Positions 53,552-61,154 of a DNA stretch of 64,000 nucleotides are shown piece by piece. The first letter of the stretch is position 1. Every line of letters starts with the position of its first letter. Source of the stretch: Mycolicibacterium moriokaense (lineage in GTDB: Bacteria > Actinomycetota > Actinomycetes > Mycobacteriales > Mycobacteriaceae); the NCBI RefSeq assembly GCF_003201655.1, contig NZ_QJJU01000013.1:1-64000 (forward strand), read 5' to 3'. Position numbers and translations under genes: made by a program. Below the pieces are notes generated by a model that made no database searches, was not told the origin of the DNA, and saw nothing but the letters and a program-made list of their open reading frames with translations.

Positions 53552-53992
53552 ATGAGCGACCGTGTGAAGGAAGCCGCCGCTGCGAAGGAAGAGGAGACTC
53601 AAGCGGTCGCCCGCCGACTGCGGGAATTCGACACATTCGGGAAGTTCTCCGACGACGACCTGCAGCGCATCGCGCGAGCGGCGCATCGCATCTCGACGGC
53701 CGGGCCATGGCCGCTGATTCTTGAACAGACTCCTTCGCATGCCTGCTACGTCCTGCTCAGCGGGGAGGCGGGGGTGTACGTCGGCAAGGACCGCGTTGCC
53801 GTGGTGGGACCGGGGGAAGTGATCGGCGAATCCGCGCTTCTCCGCGGGAAACTGCGAAATGCGACCGTGACGACCACGGGAAAGGCCGAGGTGCTGCATG
53901 TTGAGCGCGATGCCCTCGACCGCTTGCTCACCGAGATTCCTGCACTGCGCGAAACCATGGATGCGACCGCCGCGCGACATACGCCGGGGTAA
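53552..53992 (+). CDS. Cyclic nucleotide-binding domain protein
   Basis: A 146-residue stand-alone CNB domain. The phosphate-binding cassette is PGEVIGESALLRGKLRNATVT, with Gly-Glu and an Arg before the Asn-Ala that matches the Arg-Ser-Ala of cAMP-binding proteins. There is no DNA-binding or catalytic domain, so it is probably a cAMP sensor acting by protein contact. GGGGAG precedes the ATG and a strong terminator follows. Confidence 0.87.
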   Translation: MSDRVKEAAAAKEEETQAVARRLREFDTFGKFSDDDLQRIARAAHRISTAGPWPLILEQTPSHACYVLLSGEAGVYVGKDRVAVVGPGEVIGESALLRGKLRNATVTTTGKAEVLHVERDALDRLLTEIPALRETMDATAARHTPG

Positions 53993-54012
53993 AGCCGACC
54001 CGTTGACGCAGA

Positions 54013-54050
54013 AAGGCCCAGGCTAGGGAGATGTCCCTAACCTGGGCCTT
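54013..54050 (+). terminator. Strong hairpin terminator
   Basis: Arms AAGGCCCAGGCTAGGGA (54013-54029) and TCCCTAACCTGGGCCTT (54034-54050) pair over 17 bp with one C-A mismatch and a 4-nt GATG loop, followed by CTTC. It ends the CNB gene and could also work for minus-strand reads. Confidence 0.88.
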
Positions 54051-54059
54051 CTTCGCGAC

Positions 54060-54192
54060 TCAGAAGAACGTCGACGTCGTCGTGCTGGTTCCGTTGTCGC
54101 ATGTGATCGTGACGGTCCAGTTCCGGAACTGCGGAACGGCCGGGACGATCCTCAGGTCGTACGTGGAGTTGGCAGCCAATGCGAAGCCGCGC
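54060..54192 (-). pseudogene. Possible 3' remnant of a small secreted protein gene
   Basis: The minus strand encodes about 43 codons ending NSTYDLRIVPAV, FRNWTVTITCDNG and a Thr-rich tail to TGA at 54060. The style (beta-rich, Cys, NWTV) is that of a secreted mycobacterial protein's C-terminus. No start or signal peptide can lie upstream because the acyl-CoA dehydrogenase gene begins to occupy the DNA at 54193 in another frame. Assignment is tentative. Confidence 0.35.
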
Positions 54193-55347
54193 TCAGACCG
54201 CGGAGCCGTCGGCCACCCATGGCACGCGGTCGACGGTGACACCGTCGAGCACCATCGCGGCCACCCGGTCCCGATGCTGCTCGGCGCTGCCCAACAGTGC
54301 GGCGTCGGTGGCGGCGCGCTTGTAGTAGAGGTGCGCCTGGTGCTCCCAGGTGAACCCGATCCCGCCGTGCACCTGAATGGTGTCGGTGGCGACGTGGCTG
54401 AGGGCTGCCGAGCAGACCGCTTGCGCGACGCTCGTCGCCAACGCCGGATCATCGGATCCATCGGTCAGCGCCCAGATTGCGTGGTATGCCGTCGATCTGG
54501 CGTGTTCGACATCGACCAGCAGATCCGCCAGGCGGTGCTTGACTCCCTGGAACGATCCGATGGGCCTGCCGAACTGCAGGCGCGATTTCGCGTACTCGAC
54601 CGAGAGGTCCAGCAGATGCTGGGCGGCGCCGACCTGCTCGACGGCCAGCAATGCCGCGCCGACCTGTAGCGCATGGTCGAGGACTCGCGAGGTGTCGGCC
54701 GGACTGGCGATGACGCGCGCCGGCGCGTCGGTGAACACGACATTCGCCTCGGATCGAGTGAGGTCGAGCGTCGCCAGCGGCGTGCGCTGCACCCCGGCCG
54801 CCGCAGTGTCGACGGCATACAGGGCGACGCCGTCAGCTCCGCGCGCGGCGACCAACAGGACATCCGCATACCCACCGTCGACCACTTGGGTGACCGTGCC
54901 CGACACCGCGTCGGCGGCGGCAGTCACGGTGACCGCGTCGGGATCGAAGACACCGGCCCGGTCCACCACCGCGACGGCCGCGGTCCGCCGTCCCTCGATC
55001 AGATCGCCGAGCACCTCGTCACGCGCAGGGCCGGAAGAGGCGGCGACCAGCGCGGGGATCGCGAGGTAAACCGTCCCGAAGAACGGCCCGCACGCCAAGC
55101 GTGCGCCGAACTCCTCGATGGCCACTGCCTGATCGACCAGAGTGCCGCCGACGCCGCCGTCGGCTTCGGGCACGGAGAGACCGAGGACGCCGAGCTCACC
55201 ACCGAGTCGCGCCCAGACCTTCTGGTCGAACGGTGGGTCGGACTCCATGAGCTGCCGGACATTCTCCTCAGCGAAGTGGTCGGCGCTGAACTTGCGCACC
55301 GCGTCGCGCAACTGGCTCTGCTCGTCGGTGAACCTGTACTCAGCCAC
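54193..55347 (-). CDS. Acyl-CoA dehydrogenase, smaller partner subunit
   Basis: A 384-residue ACAD-fold protein (MAEYRFTDEQSQLRDAVRK; C-terminal HGGIGFTWEHQAHLYYKRA). The usual IYxGxNE catalytic segment is absent, as in the partner subunits of mycobacterial heterotetrameric dehydrogenases (FadE26-FadE27 kind). GTG 55347 has AAGGAGA 5-6 nt upstream; the longer frame is out of context. It overlaps the other ACAD gene by 8 nt. Confidence 0.86.
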   Translation of the reverse strand: MAEYRFTDEQSQLRDAVRKFSADHFAEENVRQLMESDPPFDQKVWARLGGELGVLGLSVPEADGGVGGTLVDQAVAIEEFGARLACGPFFGTVYLAIPALVAASSGPARDEVLGDLIEGRRTAAVAVVDRAGVFDPDAVTVTAAADAVSGTVTQVVDGGYADVLLVAARGADGVALYAVDTAAAGVQRTPLATLDLTRSEANVVFTDAPARVIASPADTSRVLDHALQVGAALLAVEQVGAAQHLLDLSVEYAKSRLQFGRPIGSFQGVKHRLADLLVDVEHARSTAYHAIWALTDGSDDPALATSVAQAVCSAALSHVATDTIQVHGGIGFTWEHQAHLYYKRAATDAALLGSAEQHRDRVAAMVLDGVTVDRVPWVADGSAV

Positions 55348-56533
55348 GGGGGATCTCCTTCCACGGCATGCCCGAATCGGCACGCAGGTCGCCGGGCAGT
55401 CCGAGAATGCGTTCACCAAGGATGTTGCGCATCACCTCGGAAGTGCCGCCTTCGATGGTGTTGGCGCGGCTGCGCAGGAACTTCTGCTGAACGGGTCCCT
55501 GCCAGTCGCGCTCCCCGGTGGGGGTCCCCTGGCTGTACCCGCGATACAGAAGTCCTTCGGGCCCAAGGAAATCCATGCACCACTGATAGATGTGTTGATT
55601 CAGCTCGGCTCCGACCAGCTTGCCGACCGAACCCTCCGGGCCAGGGCCGCCGACGGTGGCGGCGGCACGTGAGCGTTCCGACGTAAGGCGCTGCGCTTCC
55701 GACCGCAGCCACAGCTGCGTCAGCCGGTCCCGCAGCACCGGCGTCTGACGCTGCGGGCGTGACGCCCACAGCGAGGTGGCGTCGGCGATGGCGCCAGCGC
55801 CGCGACGGCTACCGCTTCCGCCAAGGGCAGTGCGTTCGTTCATCAGCGTCGTCATCGCCACATTCCAGCCGCTGCCCACGTCACCGAGGCGATGCTTGTC
55901 GGGGATGCGCGCGTCGGTGAAGTAGACCTCGTTGAATTCGGCTTGCCCCGTCAGCTGGCGCAGCGGCCGCGTTTCCACGCCAGCGCCATGCATGTCGATG
56001 ACGAAGTAGGACAGCCCCTTGTGCTTGGGCACATCCGGATTGGTGCGCGCCAGCAGCAGCCCCCACCGCGCCCTGTGGGCGAGGCTCGTCCACACCTTCT
56101 GACCGTTGATCACCCACTCGTCACCGTCGAGAACCGCGGAGGTGGCAAGCCCGGCCAGATCGGATCCGGCACCCGGCTCGGAAAACAGCTGACACCACAG
56201 ATCCTCGGTGGTGGCCAGCGGCCGCAGCCACTGACGCTTCACGTCCTCGCTCTGCGCGTGCTCGCGGATGGTCGGCGCGGCCATGCCGTAGCCCATCGGA
56301 TTGAGTCCGAGTGGCACCGGTCCGCCCGCGCCCTGCAGGATGCGGTCGGCGACAGACTGGAGACCGCGAGACACCCCGAGCCCGCCGAGACCTTCAGGAA
56401 AGTGCACCCACGACAGGCCTGCGTCGTAGCAGGCGCCGAGATACTCCTGGACCGGCACCTTTTTTGGGTCGTGGTCGGCGACCACTCTCCGCGCCAGCTC
56501 GGTGACCCGTTCGGCGTCAGCGTCATTGCTCAT
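55340..56533 (-). CDS. Acyl-CoA dehydrogenase, larger partner subunit
   Basis: A 397-residue ACAD: FSEPGAGSDLAGL flavin/substrate motif and the C-terminal TIEGGTSEVMRNILGERIL with the expected catalytic glutamate position. With the gene after it (8-nt overlap) it probably forms an alpha2-beta2 enzyme acting on bulky, ring-bearing acyl-CoAs. ATG 56533 (MSNDADAERV) is preferred to GTG 56542. A 7-2-7 palindrome lies 18 bp upstream. Confidence 0.88.
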   Translation of the reverse strand: MSNDADAERVTELARRVVADHDPKKVPVQEYLGACYDAGLSWVHFPEGLGGLGVSRGLQSVADRILQGAGGPVPLGLNPMGYGMAAPTIREHAQSEDVKRQWLRPLATTEDLWCQLFSEPGAGSDLAGLATSAVLDGDEWVINGQKVWTSLAHRARWGLLLARTNPDVPKHKGLSYFVIDMHGAGVETRPLRQLTGQAEFNEVYFTDARIPDKHRLGDVGSGWNVAMTTLMNERTALGGSGSRRGAGAIADATSLWASRPQRQTPVLRDRLTQLWLRSEAQRLTSERSRAAATVGGPGPEGSVGKLVGAELNQHIYQWCMDFLGPEGLLYRGYSQGTPTGERDWQGPVQQKFLRSRANTIEGGTSEVMRNILGERILGLPGDLRADSGMPWKEIPRG

Positions 56534-56550
56534 GCCAGTCACGATAGAAA

Positions 56551-56566
56551 CTCGACACCTGTCGAG
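56551..56566. promoter_or_regulatory. Perfect 7-2-7 palindrome, probable operator of the ACAD pair
   Basis: CTCGACA-CC-TGTCGAG, 18 bp upstream of the acyl-CoA dehydrogenase start. No regulator gene is adjacent, so the binding protein is probably encoded elsewhere. Confidence 0.6.
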
Positions 56567-56599
56567 AATCAGCGGGTCCCCTGTGGCCGCCCAGTGTGA

Positions 56600-56926
56600 T
56601 CAGGACGGGCAGTAAGCAGTCTTCGCAACGGCGACCAGGCGGACGACCATGTCAGGCTGCACGCCGGGCTTCTGGCGAAGGATCGCTTGTGACACCGCCA
56701 GCGAGGAATTCCCATGCGTGAGTTGCCTGCAGATCGCACGCCCGAGCTGCACCATGTCGCTGTTCCCGGTCGGACAGGCGAACGGTCCCTGGCCGCAGCC
56801 CAACCCGTTGGCGTTGATCAAGTCGAGATAGGCCTGGTCGTCGGCGGCGGTGTCTGCGCCTGCCGGACACGCGAACGCGAGCGACGCGGCTGCCGCGACC
56901 ACGATCGAAACGAACCCACCTCGCAC
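56600..56926 (-). CDS. DUF732 secreted protein
   Basis: A 108-residue exported protein. From GTG 56926 there is a hydrophobic signal segment ending near CPAGADTAA, then the DUF732 body: DDQAYLDLINANGLG, four cysteines, and VVRLVAVAKTAYCPS. The family is small, disulfide-bonded, mycobacteria-specific and of unknown function. A longer frame upstream lacks coding character. The start abuts a perfect 26-bp inverted repeat. Confidence 0.85.
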   Translation of the reverse strand: MRGGFVSIVVAAAASLAFACPAGADTAADDQAYLDLINANGLGCGQGPFACPTGNSDMVQLGRAICRQLTHGNSSLAVSQAILRQKPGVQPDMVVRLVAVAKTAYCPS

Positions 56927-56951
56927 CCGACCACCATAGATGGTGGTCGGG
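56926..56951. promoter_or_regulatory. Perfect 12-2-12 inverted repeat at the DUF732 start
   Basis: CCCGACCACCAT (56926-56937) and ATGGTGGTCGGG (56940-56951) are exact complements with a 2-nt spacer. In the minus-strand transcript it would fold immediately before, and include the first base of, the GTG start. It could be an operator or an RNA hairpin that limits translation. Confidence 0.65.
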
Positions 56952-57055
56952 TCGGGCGCTCGCGCCACCAAGCGTGCGCAACAGTCGCAAATCCGATCCT
57001 TGGTCACCCAGCAGGCGTTACTGTCTGATTCGGCAACCGACGACTGGGAGAGCAC

Positions 57056-57544
57056 ATGAGCGGCTATCGGACGGTGATTGTCGGGACCGACGGCTCGGAC
57101 TCGTCGTTGCTTGCGGTTGAGCGCGCAGCCAGACTCGCGGCGCATGCCGATGCGAAACTGATCGTCGCGAGCGCGCATACCCACGTTGCCGAAAAGGGGG
57201 GCTGGTCAAAGCCGTCATCGCCCGATCACGTGGTTGATACCCGCGCCGAAGACGCCCTCGGAAGCGAGGGCTACAAGGTGCACGGGGACGCGCCCGTATA
57301 CGAAATCCTTCGAGACGCTCGCGACAGGGCGCACGCCGCCGGTGCCAAGAACATCGAAGAGCGGGCGATCGAGGGCGCACCGGTCCCGGCTCTAGTGCAT
57401 TTGGCAGAGGAGGTCCATGCGGACCTGCTCGTGGTCGGCGACGTGGGACTGGACACAGTCGCCGGGCGTCTACTGGGTTCGGTGCCCGCCGAAGTCGCCC
57501 GCAGAGCCAAAATCGACATCATGATCGTCCACACCGCGAAGTAG
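57056..57544 (+). CDS. Universal stress protein family, single domain
   Basis: A 162-residue USP: TVIVGTDGSDSSLLAVERAA at the N-terminus and ATP-binding G-x2-G-x9-G-S in GDVGLDTVAGRLLGSVP. In mycobacteria many USPs belong to hypoxia/dormancy regulons, but I see no DosR box here and this one is not obviously linked. It is divergent from the DUF732 gene. Confidence 0.9.
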   Translation: MSGYRTVIVGTDGSDSSLLAVERAARLAAHADAKLIVASAHTHVAEKGGWSKPSSPDHVVDTRAEDALGSEGYKVHGDAPVYEILRDARDRAHAAGAKNIEERAIEGAPVPALVHLAEEVHADLLVVGDVGLDTVAGRLLGSVPAEVARRAKIDIMIVHTAK

Positions 57545-57555
57545 GCGATACGCCG

Positions 57556-58791
57556 TCAGTGTTGACCAGAAGTTCCGGCCGTTGTCGGGATGGACAGGGC
57601 CACGATGACTTCCAGGACCGTCTGGGGGTCGTTGAGGCGTTCGCCGTACAGCTCACGGATCTGCGTCATGCGATACCGCACGGTTTGGGCGTGGACGAAG
57701 AGGTCAGCGGCCACGGCATCGCGTTGACCTTGGTGTAGCAGCCACGATCGCAGTGTCTCCGCGAGCCGTTCGGCGGTGTTGGGACGCAACTGATCGAGTG
57801 GTGCCAGCACCTGGTGGCGGAGATCGTCAGCGGCTTCGCGATCGGCGCCAAGGACGAGTGCGACGAGATGGGTTTCGGTGTCGATCGTGCCGGTGACGTC
57901 TCCGGCGAGATGGAGTTCGCGCGCCTGCAGGACGCGGTGATAGGACGAGTGTGCCTGCGTCCAGGGGCGGGAAGGACCGACCACTGCCCGACGATCCTGA
58001 AGTTCCCGCAATAGCCGGGATCGGTTGGAGCCGTGCATATCTGCGATGAGCAGCACGACGACAGACTCAGAGGACTCGATATCGGGCAGGTCTCCACTGA
58101 GTTGCAATGTGGACTGTCCGAACCGGGACACCACGCCGCGCGTCTGGGCCGACGGAAGCAGTACAGCGGTGAGGGTGTCCGGTGGACGCCACTCCGCGCG
58201 CTCGGCACTTGCCAGCAGTGTCTCGGTGGGCGCCCCGGTGAGGAGGTCCTGCCCGAGGCGGTCGAGATGACGCCGCCGTTCCCGATCAGAGGAGGCCAGT
58301 TCGTCGGCATGGCCGGAAACGCTTGCCGCGGAGAGCTCATCGATGTATGCGAACACCAACTCGGCGAACCGAGCGATCATCAGCGGTGGCAGACCCCGGT
58401 CGACGGCGGTTTCGGATAGCTCACGCCACGCGACCCGCGCGCCGACGCGGTAGGCCGACAGCAGCGCGTCGACAGATCGACCTGAGCGCGCCTCACCTCG
58501 ACCGAGCTCGTAGGCGCCTTCGAGCGCAGGCGACAACGACGTGCCCGCGTCAGAACCTTGCGATCGGGCAGCCAGCTGAACGAAGGCGCCGAGCGCCATC
58601 TGGACGGCACCCTCGATCCGTTGCCCCATCCGCCCGCTGAAAGCATCCGCGTAGGTGGGCACCTCGACGGTGACGGCGGCCACAGTGTGTTCCGCGACAG
58701 CGGGCAGAACGCTCTGTAAAGCGGCGACGACCTGGTCATTCAGCACTAAGCCGGTGACCCGCCGGTCGTCGGCAGCTGCCACTTCTTCCAT
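57556..58791 (-). CDS. PucR/CdaR-type transcriptional regulator
   Basis: A 411-residue regulator with an N-terminal helical sensing region, a GGDEF-like middle (RLGQDLLTGAPTETLL, then LLPSAQTRG) and the C-terminal PucR HTH: LFVHAQTVRYRMTQIRELYG then LNDPQTVLEVIVAL. It is divergent from the reductase-desaturase operon across an 88-bp gap and so is the natural candidate regulator of membrane-lipid unsaturation here. Confidence 0.88.
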   Translation of the reverse strand: MEEVAAADDRRVTGLVLNDQVVAALQSVLPAVAEHTVAAVTVEVPTYADAFSGRMGQRIEGAVQMALGAFVQLAARSQGSDAGTSLSPALEGAYELGRGEARSGRSVDALLSAYRVGARVAWRELSETAVDRGLPPLMIARFAELVFAYIDELSAASVSGHADELASSDRERRRHLDRLGQDLLTGAPTETLLASAERAEWRPPDTLTAVLLPSAQTRGVVSRFGQSTLQLSGDLPDIESSESVVVLLIADMHGSNRSRLLRELQDRRAVVGPSRPWTQAHSSYHRVLQARELHLAGDVTGTIDTETHLVALVLGADREAADDLRHQVLAPLDQLRPNTAERLAETLRSWLLHQGQRDAVAADLFVHAQTVRYRMTQIRELYGERLNDPQTVLEVIVALSIPTTAGTSGQH

Positions 58792-58879
58792 CGAATCTAT
58801 TCTTTCCGAACAAATCTATGGCGATAGTTCACCCTTGCTGGCCAAGAGTTTATACCTGAGATCAAGGGATTCTGGTCTC

Positions 58880-59968
58880 ATGACAACAACAGCACCCAGG
58901 GTCACCCCGATGGGCACGCTGCGCGACCGGTTCCTCCAGCTCGCCGAACGGATCACCACGCCGCTGGTCCCCGCCGACTACCTCGACATCATCGACCCCT
59001 TGCGCTCCGGCACGGAGCTGCGCGGCCGGATCGTCGAAATCCACCCCGAGACCCGCGACGCGGTGAGCCTGGTCATCAAGCCGGGCCGCGGCTGGCGCAC
59101 CCATACACCCGGGCAGTACATCCGCATCGGTGTCGACGTCGACGGCGTGCGTCAGTGGCGGGCATACTCCCTGACTTCCAAAACCGACCGGCCCGATGGC
59201 TGCATCGCCATCACCGTCAAGGCGATCCCCGAGGGCAAGGTCTCCAACCACCTCGTGCAACGGGCCACGGTCGGCACCATCGTCCAACTCGACCACGCCG
59301 CAGGAGAATTCACGCTCCCAGCGGCCGCGCCGTCCAAGATCTTGTTCCTCACCGCGGGCAGCGGTATCACGCCGGTGATGGGCATGCTTCGCAACATGGC
59401 CGACCACATCGACGTCGTGGTCGTGCACAGCGCGCCAACACCCGACGATGTCATCTTCGGCGGCGAACTGCGCATGCTGGCCAGCCAGGGCCGAATCCGC
59501 TTGATCGAGAAGCACACTGACACCGACGGCATGCTCAGCGCCGCCGAACTCAGCGATCTGGTCAGTGACCTCCCCGAGCGCCAGACGTGGGCATGTGGAC
59601 CGACAGGCATGCTCGACGCACTCGAGCAGCACTGGAACGACACCGGCATACCTGAGCGCCTGCACACCGAGCGGTTCCGGCCCACCGTGGTCACTGCCGG
59701 TGAAGGAGGGACTGTCACCTTCAGCAAGTCGGCGACGGTCCTCGACACCCCGGGCGACCAGACGTTGCTCGACGCCGGCGAAGCAGCAGGCGTCTTGATG
59801 CCGTCGGGATGCCGGATGGGCATCTGCTTCGGCTGCGTGGCTCCACTGCGCCAAGGAGCCGTCCGCGACCTTCGCAACGGCGACGTCACCACCGCCGTCC
59901 CCGGTGACGGCGTCCTGATCCAAACCTGTGTGTCCGCAGCAGCGGGCACCTGCGACATCGACCTCTAA
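58880..59968 (+). CDS. Ferredoxin-NAD(P)H oxidoreductase with C-terminal [2Fe-2S] (Rv3230c-like)
   Basis: A 362-residue electron-transfer protein. FAD domain motif RAYSLTSK and NAD(P) domain GSGITPVMGML are followed by a plant-type ferredoxin domain whose ligands fit C-x4-C-x2-C (CRMGICFGC) plus the later QTC. It supplies electrons to the DesA3-type desaturase encoded 10 nt downstream, as Rv3230c does for DesA3. ATG 58880 (MTTTAPRV) was chosen; the longer frame crosses into the PucR promoter region. Confidence 0.92.
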   Translation: MTTTAPRVTPMGTLRDRFLQLAERITTPLVPADYLDIIDPLRSGTELRGRIVEIHPETRDAVSLVIKPGRGWRTHTPGQYIRIGVDVDGVRQWRAYSLTSKTDRPDGCIAITVKAIPEGKVSNHLVQRATVGTIVQLDHAAGEFTLPAAAPSKILFLTAGSGITPVMGMLRNMADHIDVVVVHSAPTPDDVIFGGELRMLASQGRIRLIEKHTDTDGMLSAAELSDLVSDLPERQTWACGPTGMLDALEQHWNDTGIPERLHTERFRPTVVTAGEGGTVTFSKSATVLDTPGDQTLLDAGEAAGVLMPSGCRMGICFGCVAPLRQGAVRDLRNGDVTTAVPGDGVLIQTCVSAAAGTCDIDL

Positions 59969-59978
59969 AGGAACTCCA

Positions 59979-61154
59979 ATGACCACTCTGCAACGCCAAG
60001 AACAGAATCCGATCGCACACCTCAGTGCGGACGACATCGAGAATCTCGGCCGCGAACTCGACGCCATCCGACAGCAGGTGCTCGACAGCCGTGGCGAGCG
60101 CGACGCCGAATACATCCGCAAGGTCATCGACTTCCAGCGCAAGCTCGAACTGGGCAGCCGCGCTGTGCTGTTGTTCTCGCTGTTTCCGCCGGCATGGCTG
60201 GCAGGCACTGCCGGGCTCTCGATCGCGAAGATCGTCGAGAACATGGAGATCGGCCACAACGTGATGCACGGCCAATGGGACTGGATGCGCGACAACAAGA
60301 TCCACTCGACGACGTGGGAGTGGGACAACGCCTCCCCCTCCGACATGTGGAAGCACTCGCACAACGAGATCCACCACACCTACACCAACGTGGTCGGCAA
60401 GGACGAGGACCTCGGCTACGGCATCATGCGGGTCGACGAGGACCAACGCTGGATGCCCTTCTACCTCGCCCAGCCGCTGTGGAACTTCATCAACGCTTGT
60501 TTCTTCCAATACGGAATCGCCGCCTACGACCTCAAAGTCGGCAAGTACCTCAAGGGCAAGACCGACAAAGAGGAATTCCGGCGCCAAGGCAAGAATGTGC
60601 TCGGGAAAATCCGTCGGCAGGCGACCAAGGACTACGTACTGCACCCCCTGTTGTCCGGACCATCAGCGGTAACCACGCTGACCGCGAACCTGACCGCCAA
60701 CCTGGTCCGCAATCTCTGGACACACTCGGTCATCATGTGCGGACACTTCCCCGAAGGCGTCCAGACCTACGAGAAGAAATCGATCGACGGCGAGACTCGC
60801 GGCGAATGGTATCTACGGCAGATGCTCGGGTCGGCCAACATCAGCGGAAATCGGTTGCTGCACTTCATGACCGGCAATCTGTCCTTCCAGATCGAACATC
60901 ATCTGTTCCCGGATCTGCCGAGCAACCGTTACCAGGAGATTGCGCCGAAGGTCCAAGACTTGTTCGAGCGCTACGGCCTGACGTACGTCAGCGGCCCGAT
61001 GGTCAAGCAGGTCGGTTCGGCGTGGAAGAAGGTGTTCCGGCTCTCGCTGCCAAACGACTTCCTGCGCAAGGCGACGGCGGCGGTCAACCCGGCGAACATC
61101 GCCCAGCTCGTCCTCCGCACGGAGTCAGCCGGCGTCGACGCCACCGCGGCGTAG
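59979..61154 (+). CDS. desA3: Stearoyl-CoA delta-9 desaturase (DesA3-like)
   Basis: A 391-residue membrane di-iron desaturase: histidine boxes GHNVMHG, HSHNEIHHT and FQIEHH. In M. tuberculosis DesA3 with Rv3230c makes oleoyl-CoA; the adjacent reductase gene here is the same partner. AAAGGA precedes ATG 59979. Its 3' end overlaps the convergent GH13 gene by 30 nt. It serves as an intact reference for the damaged paralogue at 9917-11140. Confidence 0.92.
   Translation: MTTLQRQEQNPIAHLSADDIENLGRELDAIRQQVLDSRGERDAEYIRKVIDFQRKLELGSRAVLLFSLFPPAWLAGTAGLSIAKIVENMEIGHNVMHGQWDWMRDNKIHSTTWEWDNASPSDMWKHSHNEIHHTYTNVVGKDEDLGYGIMRVDEDQRWMPFYLAQPLWNFINACFFQYGIAAYDLKVGKYLKGKTDKEEFRRQGKNVLGKIRRQATKDYVLHPLLSGPSAVTTLTANLTANLVRNLWTHSVIMCGHFPEGVQTYEKKSIDGETRGEWYLRQMLGSANISGNRLLHFMTGNLSFQIEHHLFPDLPSNRYQEIAPKVQDLFERYGLTYVSGPMVKQVGSAWKKVFRLSLPNDFLRKATAAVNPANIAQLVLRTESAGVDATAA

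Noticed and set aside
58862..60379. Minus-strand open frame of 505 codons opposite the reductase and desaturase
   Set aside because: A shadow of GC-rich coding sequence; the plus-strand proteins have complete cofactor and histidine motifs.
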